From: Nansenia antarctica
Lineage: Eukaryota; Chordata; Actinopteri; Argentiniformes; Microstomatidae
DNA length: 64,000 nt
NCBI GenBank assembly: GCA_963989245.1
Contig: OZ022345.1
Coordinates: forward strand, 34,517,722 to 34,581,721
Direction of reading: 5' to 3'
The notes below the pieces were generated by a model, which was not told the DNA's origin, ran no database searches, and worked only from the letters and a program-made list of their open reading frames with translations. Shown piece after piece: positions 35,506 through 44,438 of this stretch. Within the stretch, counting starts at the first letter, position 1; each line of letters starts with the position of its first letter. A program made the position numbers and the translations under genes.

Positions 35506-35654
35506 GTCACTTTGGCGTCTAAGGCGTCTGCTAAATGCCAAAGATGTAAATGAATCACAGTAGTAGGATGTCTAAATTGCTTCTGAAAAGCAGCTCTCCT
35601 CCCTCTGTAGTCATGAATAGTCCCTTGGGTCAAATGGACCAGAACAGCTTGAAT

Positions 35655-35811
35655 GAGAATCAGAATTCTTTTTATTGCCAAGTATATTTGCACATACAGG
35701 AAATTGACTTGGTGAGGTTGGTGCATAGGGACATAAAGATAAAACAACAATATACTAAAATAAAAACAGCAATATATAAGCAAAAATTGTTTAAAAAGAC
35801 AATGATGTAGG
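35655..35811 (-). mobile_element. LINE 3' end, reversed
   Basis: GAATTCTTTTTATTGCCAAG and the following ACAGGAAATTGACTTGGTG are the reverse of a common CR1/L2-type 3' terminus of fish. Confidence 0.6.
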
Positions 35812-36135
35812 TAGGCAAAGACGAATATACATTTGCGTATGTGTGCGTGTGCGTGTGTGTGTGTGTGAGAGAGACGGGGCAGAGAGACACAAACACAAGG
35901 TGGAGAATACTCTACTGTTACCCAAATCATATGAAAAGACATTCAGGGTTGAAAGTAAACAATGTCTGAATGAGACCCGACTCGATTTGTGTGATCTGCA
36001 GTATTCTAAACCCACTCAAAACCCACTCAATCAAGTCACCTGCAGTGTATTTGAAATGAAAGATCACTATCACCAAATAACTGACGTTGTTGATGTACAT
36101 TACTAAAGCAGTTTCCACTTGATTTGGTCATCCAC
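35812..36135. other. intergenic, no feature recognised
   Basis: A short GT microsatellite at about 35843-35868; otherwise nothing seen. Confidence 0.3.
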
Positions 36136-36650
36136 ATAGGGGTAGTGGTGACCTCGGCCTACAGGATAGTGAGTTGGACTGGTGATCAGAAGGTGATCGT
36201 GAGTTCAAATCCCACCTGGGAACCACTGCCACTTAGCCCTAAGTTACTCCAGGGAGACTGTCCATGCAATCTGTAATTGTAAATCGTTTTGGTTAAAACA
36301 GGGTTCCCGCGCTGGTCTTAAAAAGCCTTAAAGCCCAAAATTCAGCAATGCAATCGATAAGGCCCAAAAAGGTCTCAAATTTCAGTTATTCGGTCTAAAA
36401 AGTAGGTGCTAGGTCTTAAAAATGAGATCCTGCAAGGAAATCAGTCAATCTATTTACGCGGAAATTAATCAAGTTGGAACCAAAAAAATGGATGACAAAA
36501 AGCAATCATATGGTGTCGCGAATAGGTCTAAAATTCCATTCAAAGAGGTATAAAAAGGTCTAAAAAGGTCTTAAATTCGACTTGTTGAAACTTGTAGGAA
36601 CCCTGTAAAAGCGTCTGCTGCTAAATGGTTAAAATGTAAATCCCATGACA
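36136..36650 (+). mobile_element. tRNA-derived SINE (family 2) split by a MITE
   Basis: The head (GTGATCGTGAGTTCAAATCC is the B-box side) and body (AAGTTACTCCAGGGAGACTG) run to 36298. The tail GCGTCTGCTGCTAAATGG resumes at 36611. The relative at 60462-60695 is uninterrupted. Confidence 0.8.
36299..36605 (+). mobile_element. CAGGGTTCC MITE, copy 1, 5-bp target duplication
   Basis: Starts CAGGGTTCCCGCGCTGGTCT and ends CTTGTAGGAACCCTG; TAAAA is duplicated at 36294-36298 and 36606-36610. Four other copies lie at 41177, 53319, 59972 and 62720, in the opposite orientation. The interior shares TGGATGACAAAAAGC/ATATGGTGTCGCGAATAGG. A hAT-like non-autonomous family is the best guess. Confidence 0.85.
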
Positions 36651-36721
36651 TCGGCCACATGCTGTCCTCCCCAGCAGGGTATTGGACACGTCCCCTCACG
36701 GTGGAGACACACCAGGTTACA

Positions 36722-36770
36722 GTGGTTCAAAACGTTTCATCTGGATCAGAATGATCCTTTCTTTTCTCTG
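36722..36770. mobile_element. MITE left-end fragment
   Basis: CAAAACGTTTCATCTGGATC then AGAATGATCC matches the left end of 18318-18487. Confidence 0.5.
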
Positions 36771-37200
36771 GTCCTGGATTTGAGATCGAACAATTAAAGT
36801 AGAGATTCTCAGCTTTTATTTAATAGTTTCGGTGTACATATTGGTTTCAACATTTAGAAATTACACCAATTTGTATGTCCAGAGTCCAGAGTCTATTTCA
36901 GGGTACCCAAAAGTAATTTGATTTATGGAATGTCCAAATTAAGCACTCAAGCTTAGTATTTGGTGGACAATCCTTTACATGCAGTGAGTGCCTGAAGTCT
37001 AACCCCAATAGACACTCAGTGTCTTCTCTGGTGACGCTGCCAAGCCTGTACGGCTGCCAACTCCAATTGTTTGTTTTGAAGTGTTTATGTGTAGAGCCAA
37101 CAGAGGAGAAATTGCTTCACTGTCCCATTACTTATGCAGAGGACTGTGTTCCTTATTGTTTGGTAAGAAGTTGGCTCTCCACATTGTTACTCGTATATAA
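36771..37200. other. intergenic, no feature recognised
   Basis: No gene or repeat named. Confidence 0.25.
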
Positions 37201-37207
37201 TCATCAT

Positions 37208-37236
37208 CATAATAATAATAATAATAATAATAATAT
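37208..37236. repeat. (TAA)n microsatellite
   Basis: About nine triplets, next to the reversed SINE tail CATTTAGCTGACACTTTT. Confidence 0.9.
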
Positions 37237-37269
37237 ATGTCATTTAGCTGACACTTTTATCATTTACAT

Positions 37270-37690
37270 GTTCAGTTCATGTTATTGTCTTCATTAACAG
37301 ACATGTTTTTCTTCTTTTTCCCAGTGACTCAGGCAGGAACAAGTTCTTTACGTCCCCCAGATGATGTTACTGTATTTTCTGTTAGTAGAAGTAGAAGCAA
37401 TTGATATTACTTTGTTATTGATACTTGAAAATGTATTCAAATTGAAAACTTGAACAAAATAAAACTGCATCCCTGAATGGAAATGTATTGTATTACTTCA
37501 GTCGACTTTTCAGCTGATACTGTAGGATATCTGATGGAAAGAAGACTTGCCTTGCCAACAACATACAGCGCTGTGTACTATTTCGTACAAATGATGTGAA
37601 TGTATCGCACATTGACGACTGGACCTTGGACAACCACTTAGCAATGAAGAGAAACAATATGATGGAGTGCCAGAGCGTTTCGACCAATGC
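37270..37690 (+). repeat. duplicated block, left copy
   Basis: Shares TTGTCTTCATTAACA, AGGCAGGAACAAG/AGGCAGAAAG, GGAAAGAAGACTTGCC, ACCACTTAGCAATGAAGAG and AGAGCGTTTCGACCAA-type stretches, in the same order, with 40520-41570. No protein family is visible. Confidence 0.65.
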
Positions 37691-38157
37691 CTTAGACACG
37701 ACAGCTCCACTCTTCTGATTACGCAGAGCTCCCCTATGAGGACGTGCTGTGGCAGAAGTTCATCCCAGTCATTTCTCTTCTCCCTGCTGTTCCCCTCTCT
37801 GATTAAATGCACCTCCCAGCGCTGTCAGAGCAGCATGGTAGTTGTCCATCTTGCGGAACAGAAAAGGGGAGCCTTCCTGCTAAGTACTTGTATGACAAAC
37901 GACCGGTAGGCTTAGAACTTCCTCTTCTGCAGGAAGTGTCTGTTTCTGTCTTCCACCATCAAACACGCGGCTCCGTCGGGAGGTGAAGTGTGATTGCGGG
38001 GATCAAAGTGCCTGTTTTATTTGACACTGTGTAATGTAGCAGTGCTGCTCAAGTTGGCAGCACACAAACTAATTACACATAACGGAATGACACATAATAG
38101 AGGGGTTCCTCGGGTTCCTGCTGAGGGGGGTGGGGGGGGGTGTTACAACCCTGGACT
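37691..38157. other. intergenic, no feature recognised
   Basis: No convincing gene. A short G-rich run lies at 38128-38140. Confidence 0.25.
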
Positions 38158-38159
38158 TC

Positions 38160-38199
38160 AACCCTGGACCTGGACCTGGACCTGGACCTGGACCTTGAC
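38160..38199. repeat. (CCTGGA)n repeat
   Basis: About six hexamers. Confidence 0.9.
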
Positions 38200-38394
38200 A
38201 GGTAATTAAGAGCTTTCAGCACCACGGACAATGGCCACCCCGCCCGTGGGCCAACGTGATAGCAGGGAGGTACTATCCCATGTAGAATGTGTGTGGAACC
38301 ATCTGGTCCTGAGCAGGAGAAACAGGGGTTTCAGGATCACCCAGTGGCAGAGGGAGGCGGAGCGACTACAAAAGGCCCGCCGCAGAGGAGCCAC

Positions 38395-40374
38395 CCCTGG
38401 CCTCCCCTCCCCTGGTCTCCCCTCCCCTGGCCTCCCCTGGCCTCCCCTCCCCTGACCTCCCCTCCCCTGGCCTCTCCTCCCCTGGCCTCTCCTCCCCTGG
38501 CCTCCCCTCCCCTGACCTCCCCTCCCCTGGCCTCTCCTCCCCTGGCCTCTCCTCCCCTGGCCTCTCCTCCCCTGGCCTCCCCTCCCCTGGCCTCTCCTCC
38601 CCTGGCCTCTCCTCCCCTGGCCTCTCCTCCCCTGGCCTCCCCTCCCCTGGCCTCTCCTCCCCTGGCCTCCCCTCCCCTGGCCTCCCCTGGCCTCCCCTCC
38701 CCTGGCCTCTCCTCCCCTGGCCTCTCCTCCCCTGGCCTCTCCTCCCCTGGCCTCTCCTCCCCTGGTCTCCCCTCCCCTGGCCTCTCCTCCCCTCTCCTCC
38801 CCTGGTCTCCCCTGGCCTCCCCACCCCTGGTCTCTCCTCCCCTGGCCTCTCCTCCCCTGGCCTCTCCTCCCCTGGCCTCTCCTCCCCTGGCCTCTCCTCC
38901 CCTGGCCTCTCCTCCCCTGGTCTCCCCTCCCCTGACCTCTCCTCCCCTGGCCTCTCCTCCCCTGGCCTCCCCTCCCCTGACCTCTCCTCCCCTGGCCTCT
39001 CCTCCCCTGGCCTCTCCTCCCCTGGCCTCTCCTCCCCTGGCCTCCCCTCCCCTGGCCTCCCCTGGCCTCCCCTCCCCTGGCCTCTCCTCCCCTGGCCTCC
39101 CCTCCCCTGGCCTCCCCTCCCCTGGCCTCCCCTGGCCTCCCCTCCCCTGACCTCCCCTCCCCTGGCCTCCCCTCCCCTGGCCTCCCCTCCCCTGGCCTCC
39201 CCTGGCCTCCCCTCCCCTGACCTCCCCTCCCCTGGTCTCTCCTCCCCTGGCCTCTCCTCCCCTGGCCTCTCCTCCCCTGGTCTCTCCTCCCCTGGCCTCC
39301 CCTCCCCTGGTCTCTCCTCCCCTGACCTCTCCTCCCCTGACCTCCCCTCCCCTGGCCTCTCCTCCCCTGGCCTCTCCTCCCCTGGCCTCCCCTCCCCTGG
39401 CCTCCCCTCCCCTGGCCTCTCCTCCCCTGGCCTCTCCTCCCCTGGCCTCCCCTCCCCTGGCCTCTCCTCCCCTGGCCTCTCCTCCCCTGGCCTCCCCTCC
39501 CCTGGCCTCCCCTGGCCTCCCCTCCCCTGGCCTCTCCTCCCCTGGCCTCTCCTCCCCTGGCCTCTCCTCCCCTGGCCTCTCCTCCCCTGGCCTCTCCTCC
39601 CCTGGCCTCTCCTCCCCTGGCCTCTCCTCCCCTGGCCTCTCCTCCCCTGGTCTCCCCTCCCCTGACCTCTCCTCCCCTGGCCTCTCCTCCCCTGGCCTCC
39701 CCTCCCCTGACCTCTCCTCCCCTGGCCTCTCCTCCCCTGGCCTCCCCTCCCCTGACCTCTCCTCCCCTGGCCTCTCCTCCCCTGGCCTCTCCTCCCCTGG
39801 TCTCTCCTCCCCTGGCCTCCCCTCCCCTGGCCTCCCCTCCCCTGGCCTCCCCTCCCCTGACCTCCCCTCCCCTGGCCTCCCCTCCCCTGACCTCTCCTCC
39901 CCTGACCTCTCCTCCCCTGGCCTCTCCTCCCCTGGCCTCCCCTCCCCTGGCCTCTCCTCCCCTGGCCTCTCCTCCCCTGGCCTCCCCTGGCCTCTCCTCC
40001 CCTGACCTCTCCTCCCCTGGCCTCTCCTCCCCTGGCCTCCCCTCCCCTGGCCTCTCCTCCCCTGGCCTCTCCTCCCCTGGCCTCCCCTGGCCTCTCCTCC
40101 CCTGACCTCTCCTCCCCTGGCCTCCCCTCCCCTGGCCTCCCCTCCCCTGGCCTCCCCTCCCCTGGCCTCTCCTCCCCTGGCCTCTCCTCCCCTGGCCTCT
40201 CCTCCCCTGGCCTCTCCTCCCCTGGCCTCTCCTCCCCTGGCCTCCCCTCCCCTGGCCTCCCCTCCCCTGGCCTCTCCTCCCCTGGCCTCTCCTCCCCTGG
40301 CCTCTCCTCCCCTGGCCTCTCCTCCCCTGGCCTCTCCTCCCCTGGCCTCCCCTCCCCTGGCCTCTCCTCCCCTC
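38395..40374. repeat. 2-kb homopyrimidine minisatellite, 15- and 10-bp units
   Basis: Units CCTCTCCTCCCCTGG (15) and CCTCCCCTGG (10), with occasional CCTGACC and CCTGGTC variants, fill the interval with few interruptions. The minus strand is almost pure purine (GGGGAGG), so a 709-codon frame of GGEAR/RPGEE repeats stays open there. That frame is a composition effect, not a gene. Confidence 0.97.
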
Positions 40375-40519
40375 CAGACTACCCTCCAGCAGAGGAAGGA
40401 ACTAAGTTGGACTTTTCCCCTTTGAACTGTTCGGCCGTAGAGGCTGAAGAGTGCCCTGGTCTCCATGTCGTTCTCTAGCTTGGGTGTGTGATTTTCCCCC
40501 GGTCGAACTCTGGTTGCTT

Positions 40520-41570
40520 GTTGTCACAATATATATTGTTGTCTTCATTAACACACACTGTTTGCTTCTTTTTCAGTGACAATAAAGACCATTCATTCAT
40601 TCATTCATTTTTCCCAGGCAAAAGGCGAAGACTGCCCCAGGCAGAAAGCACTTCTTCAAATCCCCCAGCTGATTTTAGTATTAATCAAGTAATTAGAAAG
40701 TAATGATTGATTAAAAATGCAAACTTTAACTGAATAAAGTGCATTCGTTAATTGTATTACGTCGGTCGGCTTTTAAACACAGTGGAACCAAGGCAAAGAC
40801 TGACCCAGGCAGAAAGACCTTATTTACATGCCCCAGCTGATTAGTGTTTTCTGTTATACTTGCTTTGTTTAGTTTTTTATGTTCATGTGTTGATGTAAAA
40901 CTACAGAGCACTTTGCATGGCTAAATATAGATTTCAAGTCCAATATTAACTTGGATGTGTCTGTGTTTCATATGGCCTCATATTGTATGATGCAAGGGGC
41001 AGGCAAGTCATCGTTAACTTCAGAGATAAGCTAATACTGTAGATCTGACGGAAGGAAGACTTGCCAGCATTCAGCGTTGTGTCTGTGTACTATTTCTTAT
41101 AAAGGATGTGAAAGTATCACACATTGAGGACCAGAACTTGGACAACCACTTGGCAATGAAGAGCAACAATATGATTCAGGGTTCCTCTTCAAGTTTCAAC
41201 AAGTCAAATTTGACCTTTTTTATAGACCTCATTGAATAGAATTTGAGACCTATTCGCGACACCATATGATAGCTTTTTGTTATCCTCGAGGTGATGACAA
41301 CAGGGATTCCACTGCCATACAGACAAAAAAGGAAGCGAATTGGCATTTCTTTGGTTCCAGCTTGATTAATTTCTGTGTAAATAGATGTGGTCGGACTGAT
41401 TTCCTTGCAGGATCTCATTCTTAAGACCTAGCACCTCATTTTTAGACAGAATAACTGACATTTGAGACCTTTTTAGGCCTTGTAAATTGGATTGCTGGAT
41501 TTTAGACTTTTAGGCTTTTTAAGACCAGCGCGGGAACCCTGATGATTGCGTGCCAAAGCGTTTCAACCAA
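40520..41570 (+). repeat. duplicated block, right copy
   Basis: Counterpart of 37270-37690, internally partly duplicated (CCCAGGCAGAAAG occurs twice, at about 40632 and 40805) and interrupted at 41177-41541 by a MITE. Confidence 0.6.
41177..41541 (-). mobile_element. CAGGGTTCC MITE, copy 2, 6-bp target duplication
   Basis: Ends CAGGGTTCCTCTTCAAG and AGACCAGCGCGGGAACCCTG; ATGATT is duplicated at 41171-41176 and 41542-41547. It interrupts a repeat whose empty form is at about 37655-37675. Confidence 0.85.
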
Positions 41571-41919
41571 ACACAAGCTCAGATACTGGTGCTTTTCAGT
41601 CCATCACGCTTGATGATGTATTAGGTTTATCTGAAACGTGTCTTGCCATCTGGCATCTAAAAGTAATCATGTTCACTGACGTTGTGCTCAATCAAGTACG
41701 GCCCACTGTATTTACCTGCAATGCAGAACCTGGAAGAGGCAGAAGAACCAACACCTTATCCCCTGGAGAGAAAGATCTGTGATACGCACGCTTGTCATAC
41801 CAGTTTCATCTTGCTCTGGGCTTCCATCAGACAGGTTCTCTTTTGCCAGTTCACATGCCCTGCTAAGCTTGAACCGGAAGTTACACACATGGTAATAATA
41901 AGCTAGTAATAATAATAAT

Positions 41920-42372
41920 AATAACATTTTACCTGCAAACGTTGCAGCTTAAAGTGCTCCAATCATTATATAACCATAATTTAATTATCTAGTCATTTAA
42001 AGGCAATATTAAAAAGATGGGTTTTTAGTCTTGACTTGAACATAATTTGCTGAGGTTGCATCCCTAATGTAAACTGCATAAAATGAGAATGCAGCCTCAC
42101 CAAATCTCTTCTTTTGTACATGTGGTACACAGAGAAAACCAGCGTCAGAAGACCTGAGAGCTCTATTGGGCTGATATGCTAGCAAAAGGTCTTTCAGATA
42201 TTCTGGTGCTGTGCCGGTGAGAGCTTTATAAACAAGCAGAAGGATCTTGAAATCTGAACTTAACAGGAAGCCAGTGTAGAGTTTCTAAAATAGGAGTTAT
42301 ATGAGCTCGTCTGCTTGTTTTGGTTAAAATTCTCGCTGCTGCATTTTGGACTAATAGATAATTTTACTAGTA
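41920..42372 (-). mobile_element. L2-like LINE 3' end inside the Gypsy fragment
   Basis: The same LINE 3' region is present on the plus strand at 47466-47835; shared blocks include AAAGACCTTTTGCTAGCATA in reverse and the ATT-rich tail. The RT C-terminal codons are frameshifted. Confidence 0.75.
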
Positions 42373-42473
42373 GAGGAAAGGGGTTTGGTCAGCCAACCAT
42401 GTTTCCTTTAACAGCTTCGAAGGACCTCTCACTCACTGTATGGCCAAACACAAGCTCAGCTGGGCTGAATCTA

Positions 42474-42900
42474 AGGGTGTGTTCTCACTAGAACATTGCT
42501 TCACTTGGAATCGGAGTTTAGGATAAAATTAGCTTTGCTCTGCGTCGTTTGGAGCTGTGAGAATGGGCATTCGAAGTCGCTCCCGGAGCAAACAACCAAC
42601 GCATGCTCCGCTTGAAAAGGGTGGTTTCGCTCCGGTTAGAAACGACACATCGAGGCTGTCCATAGGAAAACAACAACGCATGCGTGTTGATCTGGATAAG
42701 AGCGGGACGAACGGGCAATTTTCAATTTTTCTGACAACTCAACTCATCAACTACCACGTCTGTTGCTTCGATTGCTTGTTACTTCATTTACATAAAGGGC
42801 TGTGAGAACGCAAATCAGATAAATAATTCATGGAACAATGTTGCAATCTCATCCACTTGCTCCTGGTCATGATTCAGACTTTCATGTAAGAACATGACCT
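42474..42900. mobile_element. MITE, family with AGGGTRTGTT ends, copy 2
   Basis: Starts AGGGTGTGTTCTCACTAGAA and ends with the mirror of AGGTCATGTTCTTACATG. It splits the Gypsy integrase just before SPAELVFGH. Confidence 0.8.
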
Positions 42901-43077
42901 GAGAGACTCCTGGGTTACCTCTCTAGCAGCAGAGAGGAGTAAACGGACCCCTTCATCCCAGTCTTTTGGGTAGCATGCAGTACGCCCACAACATAAACTG
43001 AAAGAGTCTCTTGACGGAATCTCTCCAGCGCATCCTGCCATTCAGGATGGTAGGCTGACGAGGGGCAAGGTTGGACA

Positions 43078-43430
43078 GAGAGCTGTTGGAGCATCTGAGT
43101 GAAGAGATCAGACTGTTGGAGAATCTGAGTGAAGAGATCAGACTGTTGGAGCATCTGAGTGAAGAGATCAGACTATTGGAGCACCTGAGTGAGGAGATCA
43201 GACTGTTGGAGCACCTGAGTAAAGAGATCAGACTGTTGGAGCACCTGAGTAAAGAGATCAGACTGTTGGAGCATCTGAGTGAAGAGATCAGACTGTTGGA
43301 GCATCTGAGTAAAGAGATCAGACTGTTGGAGCATCTGAGTGAAGAGATCAGACTGTTGGAGCACCTGAGTGAAGAGATCAGACTTAACTGTTGGAGCACC
43401 TGAGTGAAGAGATCAGACTTAACAGCTTTT
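43078..43430 (-). repeat. 30-bp minisatellite within integrase codons
   Basis: About 11-12 units of AGTGAAGAGATCAGACTGTT then GGAGCATCTG. Read on the minus strand each unit gives SDLFTQMLQQ, in frame with the integrase codons on the C-terminal side (MLQQLSVQPC). Confidence 0.95.
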
Positions 43431-43640
43431 GGCAGGCAGGCCAAATATTGAGAATTGAGAATTGAATCAGAGCATTAGATGTAGCTGGAGCTGTGATTCT
43501 CTGCAGAGGAATAGCCTCAGGAAAACGGGTCAGCTGCACACATAATAGATAGTAGTAGTGGTTTCCTGTCTGAGTTCTAGGGAGAGGACCAACACATTCG
43601 ACCAGCACTCACTCAAATGGTTCCCTAATAGCAGGAATAG

Positions 43641-44065
43641 GATGCTCCCTGCAAAGTTCAAATTAAAAGCAAACATTTTCCTTGATTGCTATTTAAGGTA
43701 AGAAAGCAAGACAATCACTGAAATGCTCATGTTTTAATCATAGCACTTGTGTAAAATGGCTTAAATCATTCCTCGTAATTAACCACAGAGTTGGTAACCA
43801 ATTATTTTTTATTTAGCAATCAACAAAGGTTTGTGTTTGATTAGTCCTCACCGTTTTTTTCCTCAGTAACAACGTCATCCCCTACAAAAACGTATGCCCA
43901 TGACACCCTTGGCTGTAGAAAAATATGAGGATATATTTAGAATGTCCCCTACGTGGTCGTCAGTGGATCTATACAGAGGTTATTATAAGATCTGCAGCAA
44001 TTGTACCTGCTAAGTTAGTCATCAAAATTCAATAGAAAGATCTGTGACGACATTCAGACACTCTC

Positions 44066-44068
<3 letters not shown>
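43641..44068 (-). other. probable GMPPA downstream region
   Basis: No repeat or gene recognised. A TTTATT (AATAAA on the minus strand) lies near 43808, but nothing shows it is used for GMPPA. Confidence 0.3.
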
Positions 44069-44142
<74 letters not shown>

Positions 44143-44146
44143 CAGA

Positions 44147-44189
<43 letters not shown>

Positions 44190-44193
44190 CAGA

Positions 44194-44229
<36 letters not shown>
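44069..44229. repeat. (CA)n microsatellite with GCCAGAGA interruptions
   Basis: Three CA tracts separated by two copies of CGCCAGAGA. Located about 210 bases downstream of the GMPPA stop codon. Confidence 0.95.
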
Positions 44230-44233
<4 letters not shown>

Positions 44234-44438
44234 AGACAAGATAAATGTTAAGCTCAAACATACACAATATAATATTCGTCTTTCCAAACACCAAAATAAA
44301 TGTCTCATCTTTTCTGTGCATTCCTCCCTCCATTCTACAGTATATATACAGCAACGCATAGTCATTACTTTGTTCGTTTCGTGTGGCTACATCCTTCATT
44401 CCTGTGACACTGAATGAACAGAGCGTGCAGAACATTAA

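Larger units (their letters stand above)
33790..35560 (+). mobile_element. SINE (family 4) split by a DNA transposon
   Basis: The left part (33790-33910: CTTCTAGCATTATGGCTGCC, then GATGGATAGATGATTCACTT) and the right part (35506-35560: AAGTCACTTTGGCGTCTAAG, then CTGCTAAATGCC) together match the uninterrupted copy at 58990-59155. Confidence 0.8.
41690..43640 (-). pseudogene. Ty3/Gypsy integrase fragment, interrupted
   Basis: From right to left on the minus strand: VECVGPLPRTQTGNH and TRFPEAIPLQRITAP (43480-43610), an expanded region (43070-43430), then QLSVQPCPSSAYHPEWQDAL (about 43020-43080), SPAELVFGHTV (about 42430-42470) and a C-terminal piece with FSPGDKVLVLLPLPGSALQ (about 41715-41775). 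These are successive blocks of a Gypsy-type integrase. It is broken by a MITE (42474-42900), by a LINE end (41920-42372), by frameshifts and by the tandem expansion. No LTR was located. Confidence 0.8.

Noticed and set aside
38337..40466. 709-codon minus-strand frame of GGEAR/RPGEE repeats
   Set aside because: Produced by the purine-rich array; no flanking domain, splice pattern or conserved part.
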